Notes: generated by a model from the sequence alone, not told the origin. Counted from the first letter of the stretch, positions 23,408 to 33,931 are shown. The stretch: DNA of 64,000 nt from Streptomyces varsoviensis (GCF_000718635.1 NZ_JOBF01000012.1:124001-188000), one strand, 5' to 3'. Made by a program: numbers and translations.

Positions 23408-23770
23408 GTGCAGACCCGGACCAGGGCGCGGACAGGCGGCCGCACCCTCGACCACCCCGCGCCCGCCCAGTTCCGGCTGGAGAGCGTGCTCCACGCCCTC
23501 TCGGACCCGATGCGCCTGCGGATCGTACGGACGCTGGAGGCCGCCGGGAGCGAGCAGCCGTGCTCCGTCTTCGACCTGCCGGTGTCCAAGTCCACCAGCA
23601 CCCACCACTTCCGGGTGCTCCGCGAGAGCGGTGTCATCAGCCAGACGTACCGCGGCACGGCCAAGATGAACGAGCTGCGCCGCGACGACCTCGACGCGCT
23701 CTTCCCCGGCCTGCTCGACAGCGTCCTCGTGGCCGCGCACCGCCAGGACGAACGGCTCGGCGGCGGCTGA
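23408..23770 (+). CDS. ArsR-type winged-helix regulator
   Basis: A 120-residue helix-turn-helix protein: ESVLHALSDPMRLRIVRTLEAAG, then recognition helix region LPVSKSTSTHHFRVLRESGVISQTYRGTAKMNELRRDDLDALFPGLL. One Cys lies in the DNA-binding half (EQPCSVFDL), and there is no classical ArsR metal-binding pair, so it is more likely redox- or ligand-responsive (inference). The GTG start follows AGGAGGAG. It lies 200 bases after the old-yellow-enzyme gene on the same strand, and similar pairs exist in Streptomyces, suggesting it controls that gene. Confidence 0.9.
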   Translation: MQTRTRARTGGRTLDHPAPAQFRLESVLHALSDPMRLRIVRTLEAAGSEQPCSVFDLPVSKSTSTHHFRVLRESGVISQTYRGTAKMNELRRDDLDALFPGLLDSVLVAAHRQDERLGGG

Positions 23771-23815
23771 GGGCCGCCGCTCCGCCCCGCCCGCGCCTCC
23801 CCGGAGCCCGGGTGC

Positions 23816-25159
<1,344 letters not shown>

Positions 25160-25324
25160 GGCGGAGCTCCTTCCCGAGGGACCCGCCCAGCATCCCACCG
25201 AGGAGCGAAAGGGGGGAGACGCCCATGCGGCGCGTCCCGGTACACGTCGCCGTGACCTGCCCCGTGGTGTTGAGCGGGCAGGTCCCGACGGGGCTGGACA
25301 GCCTCGCTGCCGCACCGTGTGGGC

Positions 25325-25340
25325 TAACCTGCTGCGGAAA
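25325..25340 (+). promoter_or_regulatory. -10 box giving a leaderless transcript
   Basis: TAACCT (25325-25330) lies 9 bases before the ATG of the 87-residue zinc-ribbon gene, so transcription would begin at or next to the start codon. No convincing -35 box is visible. Confidence 0.45.
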
Positions 25341-25603
25341 TGACCGACTTCGCCGAAGAAGCTCGTTCTCGCGCCGCGCGTTTGCTGAGGATGGCAGCCA
25401 CGACGGACAGCCGGGTCCGAGCCCAGATCATCGAATACGCCCACTCCACACCTGACCCGCCGCACATAGGCCCATTCGGTATCCATACGACGGGTTGCCC
25501 CCGTTGTCGTCGGACCATGTGGCAGCAAGCCGATACCCACGGTTTGTTCTGGGTCTGTGCGTCGTGCGGTCATGTGGAAGGGCAAAGCCAAGATGGGCTG
25601 TGA
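25340..25603 (+). CDS. Small protein with a zinc-ribbon motif, unknown function
   Basis: An 87-residue protein not assigned to a named family. Residues 1-37 are a charged helical segment (MTDFAEEARSRAARLLRMAA). Residues 53-79 contain CPRC ... CASC spaced 17 residues apart, a typical zinc ribbon able to hold one Zn. There is no ribosome site, but a -10 box nearby suggests a leaderless message. Codon use is less GC-biased than in neighbours, hinting at transfer. A second, 33-codon Cys-rich frame overlaps its last 11 bases. Confidence 0.55.
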   Translation: MTDFAEEARSRAARLLRMAATTDSRVRAQIIEYAHSTPDPPHIGPFGIHTTGCPRCRRTMWQQADTHGLFWVCASCGHVEGQSQDGL

Positions 25604-25694
25604 CTGTCCAGTACCAAAGGTCAACGGGCGGTGCCCCGTCTGTAAGTGGTACCCCGAAGCGCGAGGCGTGACGGCATGCGGTGCGGTGTTCTAG
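25593..25694 (+). CDS. 33-residue Cys-rich mini-protein overlapping the zinc-ribbon gene
   Basis: ATG 25593 to TAG 25694 encodes a peptide with CDC, CPVC and one further Cys (five in 33 residues), beginning MGCDCPVPKVNGRCPVCK. It overlaps the preceding gene's end by 11 bases in another frame, consistent with translational coupling. No family is recognised and it may be spurious, but the Cys spacing next to a zinc ribbon argues for a real small metal-binding peptide. Confidence 0.35.
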   Translation: MGCDCPVPKVNGRCPVCKWYPEARGVTACGAVF

Positions 25695-26190
25695 AACCGA
25701 TCACGATATACCCCAGCTTGAAGAGCGGCGTTTCGGCCATCGCCGCGCGGCTGGAATCGCCGCGTCCGGTCGCGTGTCCGCGCCTCGATCATGGCCGGGC
25801 GCCGGCGGGGTACGTCCTCAAATGATGCTGTTCGCCCGGGGTGTACGTACTGGAACGCGGCAGTCGCCGGGCTGCTCCCGGTCCCTCCTGACGTCTGCCG
25901 ACATCTCCCGAACTGCTGCCTCGGGTCGGCTTCGTGGGCGTGCGACGACGTGATCCGGCCGTGATTCTCTGGATTTCCAAGATCGTTTGAAGTGTGTGGC
26001 CTATGAATGTGATGCTGGGCGCGGGCCTGCCCGAGCCCCTGCTGAGCAGCGGATTCGGCGGGCCCGAACGGAACGCGGAGCGCACGGGGCACGAGTGCGC
26101 GCGACACGAGGTGCACAGCACATGGAGTCAGGGAGCGGCGTGGCACAGGACGTCGGGCGCGGAGGACAACGGCATGACGGGACGGGAACG
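25695..26190. other. Gene-poor stretch, no recognisable feature
   Basis: About 500 bases of mixed composition between the Cys-rich mini-protein and the acetyltransferase. Open frames on both strands show no family motif or convincing ribosome site. It could be decayed DNA from an insertion; no transposase remnant or terminal repeats were found. Confidence 0.45.
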
Positions 26191-26961
26191 GTGAACGGTT
26201 CACCGGGCCGTGAGGACCGCACGTCACTGCGGTCCGCCGACGGATCGACACGCGTCGGTTTCCGTGCCGGTGAGTGGCGCGGCCATCCGCGCGCCACCGC
26301 CGTACGGATCGAGGCCGGTACGCCCGCCGCGGCCGCCGACCTGCTGCTGCGGGAGCTGCCCGGCTGGCTGGTGGTCACCGACGACACCCTGGCCGCCCCG
26401 CTGGCCGACGCCGGGGCCGAAGTCCAGCGCCGGGCCCACCGCTACGGCCGGGACCTGGCCGTACAGCCTCCCGACCCCGGGTGGCCGCACCCGGCGCTCC
26501 CCGCCCCGCTCCGCCTGCGCCCGGCGGCTGAGGTGCCGGCGGAGCACCTGGAAGAGCTGTGGCTGGCCGCGTACGCCGCCGGCCACCCCGACCGGGAGCG
26601 CTACGAGCGGGCGGCCGACGGGGTCGCGGCCCTCGCGAGCCTGTGGCGCGGTGAACTGTTGGGACCGACGCTGCCCTTCAGCGCGGTGGCCGTGGACGCC
26701 CGGGGCCCCGTCGCGGTGCTCGCCGTCCACGCCCTGGAGCGGCCCTGGATCACTGAGATCTTCAGAGACCCCGCGCCGCGCGGGCGCGGCCTCGGCACCG
26801 CGCTGCTGCGGTACGCGGTCACCGCGGCGGCCGAGCACGGGCTCTCCGACCTGGGGGCGTCGGTGACCGTGGGCAACGTCCGGTCCAGCCGCATGCTGGA
26901 GCGCGTCGGCTTCCGGCGCCTCGACGACAGCGTCGACCTGAGACTCCCCGCCGCTCCCTGA
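26191..26961 (+). CDS. GNAT-family N-acetyltransferase
   Basis: About 256 residues. The C-terminal third carries the acetyl-CoA fold: ITEIFRDPAPRGRGLGTALLRYAVTAAAEHGLSDLGASVTVGNVRSSRMLERVGFRRLD, with the R-G-x-G-L-G pyrophosphate loop and the N-x3-S-x3-Y/L-x3-GF ending. The N-terminal part (residues 20-100) resembles the variable half of tandem GNAT proteins. The start is GTG 26191 after GGGA, or GTG 26140 after AGGGAG. It lies 180 bases before an ATP-grasp gene on the same strand and may act with it. The substrate is unknown. Confidence 0.83.
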   Translation: MNGSPGREDRTSLRSADGSTRVGFRAGEWRGHPRATAVRIEAGTPAAAADLLLRELPGWLVVTDDTLAAPLADAGAEVQRRAHRYGRDLAVQPPDPGWPHPALPAPLRLRPAAEVPAEHLEELWLAAYAAGHPDRERYERAADGVAALASLWRGELLGPTLPFSAVAVDARGPVAVLAVHALERPWITEIFRDPAPRGRGLGTALLRYAVTAAAEHGLSDLGASVTVGNVRSSRMLERVGFRRLDDSVDLRLPAAP

Positions 26962-27142
26962 GCGTCGTCTCCCCGGCCCGTAGCCACCGGAGCTCCATGA
27001 GTTTCACACGCCGCACGACCGCTCGGAGCCCCCACCCCACCGTCGGCCTACGGTCGCGTCCCGCCGCGTTCCGTCCCGTCTCCGCCGTTCCTTCCCCACC
27101 AGCGGCCCTCCGGCTGCCGGTTCCGCATCCCCGATTCGACCG

Positions 27143-28447
27143 ATGAGAGCCCCCCACATGCCCCACCCCACCCTCGTGATCATCGACGGCCCCGGCGGCC
27201 CCACGCCGGACTGGTACCTGTCCAGGCTCTGCCCCGACTACGACGTCCACGTCCTGTGGCGCCCCGGCCCGGACCCCGCCGCCCACGAGCGGCGCGTGCG
27301 CACCTTCGACTCGTGGTGCGCGCACGTCGGTGTGCCCGCCGACGCCGACCTCACCGACTACACCGTGGAGTACGCGAAGCGGCACTCGGCGGACGGCATC
27401 GTCGCGTTCAGCGAGATCCCGGTGGTCGAGGCGCACACCGCCGCCGCGGAACTGGGCCTGCCGGGCAACCCGCGCGAGTCGCTGCCCGTCCTGCGCAACA
27501 AGACCCGGCAGCGGGCCGCGTTCCGGGCGGCGGGCGTGCCCGTACCCCGGTTCGCCGAGGTGCGCACGGCGGAGGAGTTCCACGAGGCCCGGCACACGGT
27601 CGGGCTGCCCGCGGTGCTGAAGCCCGTCGTCGGAGCCGGCAGCATGGCCACCCACGCGGTGGACGCGGACGACGACCTGGACGAGATCTGGGCGCAGGCG
27701 TGCCAGGCGTACGTGAACGACCCGCGCGGCGGCGCGCGGCCCCTGTTCATCTTGGAACAGCGGCTCATCGGCTCCCAGTGGTACCCGGACGCGCGGTACG
27801 GCGACCACGTCAGCGTCGAGTCCATCGTGCGGCGCGGACGGGTCACGCATCTCGCGGTGACCGACAAGTTCCCGCTGTCGCCGCCCTTCCGCGAGAACGG
27901 CAGCATGCTCCCCTCGGTGCTGCCGACAGAGCGGGTCCGGGAGATCGAGGCGTGCGCGACGGCCGCCGTCGAGGCCCTCGGCCTCACCGATTCCGCGGTC
28001 CACACCGAGTTCAAGCTCACAGCGGAGGGCCCGATGGCGATCGAGGTGAACTGCCGGATCGGCGGCGGGGCTGTCGAGATGCTGCACCACAGCGCCGGTT
28101 ACGACTTTGTGGCGGCCACCGCGGCCGTGGCGACGGGCGGGGGACTGCCCGCCGCACCCGAACCGCACCGTTACGCCGGCTGGCTGATACCGCAGCCGCC
28201 CGACCGGCCCGTGGTCCTGTCCCGAGTGCCCTCGACCTCCGAGATACTCGCGATTCCCGGCGTCCGTGAGGCCGTCGTGCCGCACGAGGTCGGCGCGCGC
28301 CTCTCCCCGGAGCGGGGCAGCGCCAACTACCTGACCGACGTCATCGCCGTGTCCGACCGGCCGGAACAGCTCCTCGACTGCTTCGACCGGCTGACCGCGC
28401 CGGGCCTGTTCGCGTTCCACGGTCCCGAGGAGCCCGTGGCCGGCTGA
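27143..28447 (+). CDS. ATP-grasp carboxylate-amine ligase
   Basis: A 434-residue ATP-grasp enzyme like BacD/RizA-type amino acid ligases and biotin carboxylase. Visible: preATP region (IIDGPGG, IVAFSEIPVVEAHTAAAELGLPG), ATP-binding LPAVLKPVVGAGSMATHAV and FILEQRLIG ... VSVESIV, and the Mg-binding GPMAIEVNCRIGGGAVEML. It likely joins a carboxylate to an amine through an acyl phosphate; substrates are unknown. ATG 27143 or 27158 are possible starts, neither with a clear ribosome site. Together with the preceding GNAT gene it may make or modify a small amide metabolite. A strong terminator follows. Confidence 0.87.
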   Translation: MRAPHMPHPTLVIIDGPGGPTPDWYLSRLCPDYDVHVLWRPGPDPAAHERRVRTFDSWCAHVGVPADADLTDYTVEYAKRHSADGIVAFSEIPVVEAHTAAAELGLPGNPRESLPVLRNKTRQRAAFRAAGVPVPRFAEVRTAEEFHEARHTVGLPAVLKPVVGAGSMATHAVDADDDLDEIWAQACQAYVNDPRGGARPLFILEQRLIGSQWYPDARYGDHVSVESIVRRGRVTHLAVTDKFPLSPPFRENGSMLPSVLPTERVREIEACATAAVEALGLTDSAVHTEFKLTAEGPMAIEVNCRIGGGAVEMLHHSAGYDFVAATAAVATGGGLPAAPEPHRYAGWLIPQPPDRPVVLSRVPSTSEILAIPGVREAVVPHEVGARLSPERGSANYLTDVIAVSDRPEQLLDCFDRLTAPGLFAFHGPEEPVAG

Positions 28448-28506
28448 CAGCGGACTCATCGGCCGCGCCGGGCGGGGAGCTGACAGCGGACGGACCGGCC
28501 GCGCGG

Positions 28507-28540
28507 GGCGGGGAGACGGCCGGGCCGTCTCCCCGCCTTT
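28507..28540 (+). terminator. Intrinsic terminator after the ATP-grasp gene
   Basis: Perfect 14-bp stem GGCGGGGAGACGGC with a 3-base loop, followed by TTTCTC. It separates this gene from the formate dehydrogenase operon. Confidence 0.88.
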
Positions 28541-28689
28541 CTCACCCACAAAATCGCCGTAAATTCCCCGATCGGCCGAGTGAACGCGCTGCCGAAGGGC
28601 ACCTGGAGCCGGCAGGCACGACCTTGGATACACGGCCTCGGTCACACCGCCCGCACCGGAGCACGAGTCGACGACGCGTGGGAGAGCCC

Positions 28690-31600
28690 ATGGGGATACG
28701 TACGAGAATCCGCGCCTGGCCCGCCTACCGGCAGGCGACCGGCGCGGACCCACTGGGCCGGGGGCGCGCCGCGATGTCCCCCCGGAGCGCCGCGCTGCGC
28801 GCCCGCACCAGCGCCGCGGACCGGGTCGTGAAATCGGTCTGCCCGTACTGCGCCGTCGGCTGCGGCCAGCAGATCTACGTGCGGGACGAGCGCGTCACGC
28901 AGATCGAGGGCGACCCGGACTCGCCCGTCAGCCGGGGCCGGCTGTGCCCCAAGGGGTCGGCGACGCTCCAGCTCACGACCGGTGATTCCCGCCGTCACCA
29001 GGTGCTGTACCGGCGCCCGTACGCGAGCGACTGGGAGCCGCTGGACCTCGACACGGCCATGGACATGATCGCCGAGCGGGTGGTGGCGACCCGTCGGGAG
29101 ACCTGGGAGTGGGAGCGGGAGGGGCGGCGTGTCGCCCGTACGCTCGGCATCGCCAGCCTCGGCGGCGCGACGCTGGACAACGAGGAGAACTACCTGATCA
29201 AGAAGTTGCTGACGGGGCTCGGCGTGGTCCAGGTCGAGAACCAGGCGCGGGTGTGCCACAGCTCCACCGTCGCCGGGCTCGGCACGTCCTTCGGGCGCGG
29301 CGGCGCGACCACCTTCATGCAGGACCTCCAGCACGCGGACTGCATCGTCATCGAGGGCTCCAACTTCGCCGAGGCGCATCCGGTCGGCTTCCAGTGGGTG
29401 ATGGAGGCCAAGGCGCGCGGCGCGCGCATCATCCACGTCGACCCCCGCTTCACCCGCACCAGCGCCCTGAGCGATCTGCACGTGCCCATCCGGGCCGGCA
29501 GCGACATCGCCTTCCTCGGCGGGATCATCAACCACGTGCTGACCGAGGAGAAGGACTTCCGGGAGTACGTCCTCGCGTACACCAACGCCGCCACGCTGGT
29601 CGGCGAGGACTTCCGGGACACCGAGGACCTCGACGGCGTCTTCTCCGGATTCGACGCCGAGCAGGGCGCGTACGACCCGGAGAGCTGGCAGTACGAGGGC
29701 GCCGAGGTGCAGGCGCCGGCCGGGGACGTGGAGCAGTTGCACGACGAGCGGCTGCGCAACGCGCGGGCGACCGGAGACCCCGCGGGCCACGCCGAGACGC
29801 ACGGCTCGGGCGGACCCCAGGCCGACGCCCAGGCCCCCGGCGACCCCACGCTGAGCCACCCCCGGTGCGTGTACCAGATCCTGAAGCGGCACTACGCCCG
29901 CTACACGCCCGAACTGGTCGAGCGGGTCTGCGGGGTGCCGAAGGAGACCTTCAGGCAGGTCTGCGACGCGCTGACGGAGAACTCGGGGCGCGAGCGGACC
30001 AGCGCGTTCGTCTACGCGGTCGGCTGGACCCAGCACACCGTGGGCTCGCAGTACATCCGGGCGGCGAGCGTGCTGCAACTGCTGCTCGGCAACATCGGCC
30101 GGCCGGGCGGCGGCATCCAGGCGCTGCGCGGCCACGCCTCCATCCAGGGCTCCAGCGACATCCCCACCCTCTTCAACCTGCTGCCCGGCTATCTGCCGAT
30201 GCCGCACGCCCACACCCACGAGGACCTGGACGCGTTCGTCACGGCGAGCCGCACGGACAAGGGGTTCTGGGGCGACATGCGGGCGTACTTCGTGAGCCTG
30301 CTCAAGTCCTACTACGGCGACGCGGCGACGCCCGAGAACGACTTCTGCTTCGACCACCTGCCGCGGCTCACCGGCTCGCACAGCACGTACGACACCGTCC
30401 TCGCCCAGTTGAACGGCGAGTGCAAGGGCTACTTCCTGATGGGCGAGAACCCCGCCGTCGGCTCCGCCAACACCCGGCTCCAGCGGCTCGGCATGGCCGC
30501 CCTGGACTGGCTGGTGGTCCGGGACTTCTCCCTCATCGAGTCGGCGACCTGGTGGCGCGACGGCCCCGAGATCGAGACCGGGGAGCTGCGTACGGGCGAC
30601 ATCGGCACTGAGGTCTTCTTCCTCCCGGCGGCGGCCCACACGGAGAAGTCCGGCTCGTTCACCAACACCAACCGCTGGCTCCAGTGGCACCACGCGGCCG
30701 TGGAACCCCGGGGCGACGCGCGCAGCGACCTGTGGTTCATGTACCACCTCGGCCGCCGCGTCAAGGCCCTCCTGGCCTCGTCCGACGACCCGATGGACCG
30801 GATGGTGCAGGATCTGACCTGGGACTATCCGGTGGAGGGAGCACTGGAGGAGCCCGTGGCCGAGGCCGTGCTGGCCGAGATCAACGGGCATGGCCCGGAC
30901 GGCGCGCCGCTCGCCGCGTACACCGAGCTGAAGGACGACGGGTCCACGCGGTGCGGCTGCTGGATCTACTGCGGCGTCTACGCGGACGGCGTCAACCAGG
31001 CCGCCCGGCGCACCCCGCACACCGAGCAGGACTGGGTCGCCGCGCGCTGGGCGTGGGCGTGGCCTGCGAACCGCCGCATCCTCTACAACCGGGCCTCCGC
31101 CGCCCCCGACGGCGCGCCGTGGAGCGAGCGCAAGGCGTACGTGTGGTGGAACGGCGACGACGGGCGGTGGACCGGCCACGACGTGCCGGACTTCGTCCCC
31201 GACCGGCCGCCCGGCCATGTGCCGCCGGAGGACGCGACGGGCCCCGACGCGCTGCGCGGCGACGACGCGTTCATCATGCAGGCGGACGGCAAGGGCTGGC
31301 TGTACGCGCCGGCCGGGCTGCTCGACGGGCCGCTGCCCACCCACTACGAGCCGCAGGACTCGCCGTTCCCCAACCTCCTGCACCCCGCCTGGCGGCGCTC
31401 GCCGACCCGCCGCCTCTATCCGACGGACGGCAACCGCTACCACCCCAGCGGCGACGAGCCGGGCGCCGACGTCTTCCCGTACGTGCTGACCACCTACCGG
31501 CTGACCGAGCACTTCACGGCGGGCGGCATGAGCCGCTGGACGCCCTACCTGGCCGAATTGCAGCCCGAGCTGTTCTGCGAGGTGGGGCCGGGGCTCGCGG

Positions 31601-31956
31601 CGGAACGCGGCCTGGAACACGCGGGCTGGGCGACGATCGTCACCGCCCGCAACGCCATCGAGGCGCGCGTCCTGGTCACCGACCGGCTGAAGCCCCTGAC
31701 CGTGCACGGCCGGACCGTCCACCAGATCGGCCTGCCCTTCCACTGGGGCCCCAACGGCACCGTCACCGGCGACGCCGCGAACGAGCTGGTCGCCATCGCC
31801 CTCGACCCCAACTCCCATATCCAGGAGGACAAGGCGCTGACCGCCGACATCCGGCCCGGACGCCGCCCGCGCGGCCCGGACCTGCCCCGCCTGGTCGCCG
31901 GGTACCGGCGGCGCGCGGGGATCACCGACCGCACCGGAATGGAGCGACCCGTATGA
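28690..31956 (+). CDS. Formate dehydrogenase, molybdopterin catalytic subunit (FDH-N/O-like)
   Basis: A 1088-residue molybdopterin oxidoreductase. Residues 51-86 bind a 4Fe-4S cluster (CPYCAVGC ... RLCPKGS: C51, C54, C58, C86). The catalytic residue is Cys 189 in NQARVCHSSTVAGL, where E. coli FdnG has selenocysteine, so no Sec machinery is needed. NFAEAHPVGFQWVMEAKARGARIIHVDPRFTRTSALSDLHVPIRAGSDIAF is the hallmark of formate dehydrogenases. The N-terminus (WPAYRQATGADPLGRG) has no twin-arginine signal, so the active site is probably cytoplasmic. ATG 28690 has GGGAGAG. Its TGA overlaps the next ATG by 4 bases. It oxidises formate to CO2. Confidence 0.95.
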   Translation: MGIRTRIRAWPAYRQATGADPLGRGRAAMSPRSAALRARTSAADRVVKSVCPYCAVGCGQQIYVRDERVTQIEGDPDSPVSRGRLCPKGSATLQLTTGDSRRHQVLYRRPYASDWEPLDLDTAMDMIAERVVATRRETWEWEREGRRVARTLGIASLGGATLDNEENYLIKKLLTGLGVVQVENQARVCHSSTVAGLGTSFGRGGATTFMQDLQHADCIVIEGSNFAEAHPVGFQWVMEAKARGARIIHVDPRFTRTSALSDLHVPIRAGSDIAFLGGIINHVLTEEKDFREYVLAYTNAATLVGEDFRDTEDLDGVFSGFDAEQGAYDPESWQYEGAEVQAPAGDVEQLHDERLRNARATGDPAGHAETHGSGGPQADAQAPGDPTLSHPRCVYQILKRHYARYTPELVERVCGVPKETFRQVCDALTENSGRERTSAFVYAVGWTQHTVGSQYIRAASVLQLLLGNIGRPGGGIQALRGHASIQGSSDIPTLFNLLPGYLPMPHAHTHEDLDAFVTASRTDKGFWGDMRAYFVSLLKSYYGDAATPENDFCFDHLPRLTGSHSTYDTVLAQLNGECKGYFLMGENPAVGSANTRLQRLGMAALDWLVVRDFSLIESATWWRDGPEIETGELRTGDIGTEVFFLPAAAHTEKSGSFTNTNRWLQWHHAAVEPRGDARSDLWFMYHLGRRVKALLASSDDPMDRMVQDLTWDYPVEGALEEPVAEAVLAEINGHGPDGAPLAAYTELKDDGSTRCGCWIYCGVYADGVNQAARRTPHTEQDWVAARWAWAWPANRRILYNRASAAPDGAPWSERKAYVWWNGDDGRWTGHDVPDFVPDRPPGHVPPEDATGPDALRGDDAFIMQADGKGWLYAPAGLLDGPLPTHYEPQDSPFPNLLHPAWRRSPTRRLYPTDGNRYHPSGDEPGADVFPYVLTTYRLTEHFTAGGMSRWTPYLAELQPELFCEVGPGLAAERGLEHAGWATIVTARNAIEARVLVTDRLKPLTVHGRTVHQIGLPFHWGPNGTVTGDAANELVAIALDPNSHIQEDKALTADIRPGRRPRGPDLPRLVAGYRRRAGITDRTGMERPV

Positions 31957-32945
31957 CCGGCCGTCTGCTCAGTGGACCGGAACCCGATCCGGCGGGCGAC
32001 GCCGGCCACCTGGACGCACCGCCCCGCGTGGGCTTCTTCACCGACACCACCGTCTGCATCGGCTGCAAGGCGTGCGAGGTCGCGTGCAAGGAGTGGAACG
32101 CCATCCCCGAGGACGGGCTGTCGCTCACCGGCATGTCCTACGACAACACGGAAGGGCTCGGCGCCTCGACCTGGCGGCACGTCGCCTTCATCGAACAACC
32201 GTCGACGGCTCCGTCGGCGCCGCCGGCTCCGTCGGCTCCCTCCGGCAGCCCCGGCCCCGGCCCCGGCTCCGTGCCCGTCCCGGACGGCCGTACGGAGCTG
32301 CCGCTCACCGACCAACGCGCCGCGACCGCCCCGGCGGCCGGGGGCGAGGGCGGCGACCTGCGCTGGCTGATGTCCTCGGACGTCTGCAAACACTGCACGC
32401 ACGCCGCCTGCCTGGACGTCTGCCCCACCGGCTCGCTGTTCCGCACGGAGTTCGGCACCGTCGTCGTCCAGGAGGACATCTGCAACGGCTGCGGTTACTG
32501 CGTGCCCGCCTGCCCGTACGGCGTCATCGAGCAGCGGTCCTCCGACGGCCGCGCCTTCAAGTGCACCCTGTGCTACGACCGGCTCGGCGCGGGCCAGGAA
32601 CCGGCCTGCGCGAAGGCGTGCCCCACCGAGTCCATCCAGTTCGGCCCCCTCGACGAACTGCGTGAACGGGCCGCGCTGCGCGTGGACCAACTGCACGCGG
32701 CGGGCGTCGAGGACGCCCGGCTCTATGGCGACGACCCCGCCGACGGGGTGGGCGGCGACGGTGCGTTCTTCCTGCTCCTCGACGAGCCGGAGGTGTACGG
32801 ACTGCCACCGGACCCCCAGGTCACCACCCGCGATCTGCCCGCGATGTGGCGGCACGCGGGCGCGGCGGCGCTGTCGCTGGCGGGCGCCTTCGCCGCCTCG
32901 TACGCGCTCCCGGCACTGACGCGACGAGGGAGGGGGCGGCGATGA
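31953..32945 (+). CDS. Formate dehydrogenase 4Fe-4S electron-transfer subunit
   Basis: A 330-residue DMSO-reductase-type iron-sulfur subunit. Four clusters are readable: CIGCKACEVACKEWN, CKHCTHAACLDVCPTGSLF, CNGCGYCVPACPYGV, and CTLCYDRLGAGQEPACAKACPTESIQF. Between the first and second lies a Pro/Ser/Ala-rich insertion of about 45 residues (STAPSAPPAPSAPSGSPG onward), likely a disordered loop and unusual for the family. A C-terminal hydrophobic helix (AAALSLAGAFAASYALPAL) should anchor it to the membrane subunit. Start and stop overlap both neighbours by 4 bases (ATGA), giving a tightly coupled operon. Confidence 0.95.
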   Translation: MTGRLLSGPEPDPAGDAGHLDAPPRVGFFTDTTVCIGCKACEVACKEWNAIPEDGLSLTGMSYDNTEGLGASTWRHVAFIEQPSTAPSAPPAPSAPSGSPGPGPGSVPVPDGRTELPLTDQRAATAPAAGGEGGDLRWLMSSDVCKHCTHAACLDVCPTGSLFRTEFGTVVVQEDICNGCGYCVPACPYGVIEQRSSDGRAFKCTLCYDRLGAGQEPACAKACPTESIQFGPLDELRERAALRVDQLHAAGVEDARLYGDDPADGVGGDGAFFLLLDEPEVYGLPPDPQVTTRDLPAMWRHAGAAALSLAGAFAASYALPALTRRGRGRR

Positions 32946-33931
32946 CTCGCACTGGCGGAAAAGGCGGCAAGGGCAGGGGCAAGGGCGAGGAACTGATGGT
33001 CCCGCGAGCCGAGTTCCGCTCCTACTACGGACGTCCCGTGATCAAGGCCCCGGCCTGGGCCGCCCGTGACATCGCCGGGTACTTCTTCCTCGGCGGCCTC
33101 GCGGGCGCGGGCTCGGTGCTGGCCGCCGGGGCGCACCTGACGGGACGGACCACGACGGCGCGGGCCATGAAGGTCTCCTCGCTCGCGGCCATCTCCCTCT
33201 CCACCGCCGCGCTCATCAACGACCTCGGCCGCCCCGGCCGGTTCCCCTACATGCTCCGCGTCCTCAAGCCGACCTCGCCGATGAGCGTCGGCTCATGGCT
33301 GCTGTCGGCCTACGGGCCCGCGGCCGGCGCGGCGGCCCTGTGCGCGGTCACGGGCCGCGTGCCGCGCGCCGGAGCCGCCGCGACCGCCGCCGCGGCGCTG
33401 CTCGGGCCCGCCGTCGCCACGTACACCGCCGTACTGGCCGCGGACACCGCCGTCCCCGCCTGGCACGGCGCCCACCGCGAACTCCCGTACCTCTTCGCCG
33501 CGTCGGCGACGGCCGCCGCCGCGGGCATGGCCCTGGTCGTGGCCCCGGCACGGGAGAGCGGCCCGGCGCGCTGCGCGGCCGCGCTGGCCACCCTGGCCGA
33601 CCTCGGCGCGACCAAGGCCACCGAGCGGCGGCTCGGCATGGTCGCCGAGACCTACCGGGAGGGGAAGGCCGGCAGGCTGCTGCGCTGTGCGCGGGGGCTC
33701 ATCGGGGCCGGGGCGGCCACGGCGGCCCTCGCGGGCGGGAAGAGCCGCCCGGCGGCGGTCGCGGGCGGACTCGCCCTGCTCGCGGGATCGGCCTGCACCC
33801 GGCTCGGCGTCTTTGCCGCGGGCATCGCCTCGGCGGAGGACCCGGTCTATACGGTCGTCCCGCAGCGCGAGGCGAAGGCGCGGCGGGAGGCGGCGGAGGC
33901 GGGGGAGGCGAAGGGGGCGGCGGGTGCGTAG
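32942..33931 (+). CDS. NrfD/PsrC-type membrane subunit of formate dehydrogenase
   Basis: A 329-residue polytopic protein of the NrfD family, which passes electrons from the iron-sulfur subunit to menaquinone without haem. Visible: basic lead, YFFLGGLAGAGSVLAAGAHL as first helix, ALINDLGRPGRFPYMLRVLKPTSPMSVGSWLLSAYG (the conserved NrfD segment), and several more Ala-rich helices to about residue 305. It takes the place of the cytochrome b556 subunit of E. coli FDH-N. The ATG overlaps the upstream stop (ATGA). No FdhD or FdhE accessory gene is in the window. Confidence 0.92.
   Translation: MTRTGGKGGKGRGKGEELMVPRAEFRSYYGRPVIKAPAWAARDIAGYFFLGGLAGAGSVLAAGAHLTGRTTTARAMKVSSLAAISLSTAALINDLGRPGRFPYMLRVLKPTSPMSVGSWLLSAYGPAAGAAALCAVTGRVPRAGAAATAAAALLGPAVATYTAVLAADTAVPAWHGAHRELPYLFAASATAAAAGMALVVAPARESGPARCAAALATLADLGATKATERRLGMVAETYREGKAGRLLRCARGLIGAGAATAALAGGKSRPAAVAGGLALLAGSACTRLGVFAAGIASAEDPVYTVVPQREAKARREAAEAGEAKGAAGA

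Noticed and set aside
25691..26251. 186-codon minus-strand frame in the gene-poor stretch
   Set aside because: No family motif, Arg-rich composition typical of shadow frames, no ribosome site.
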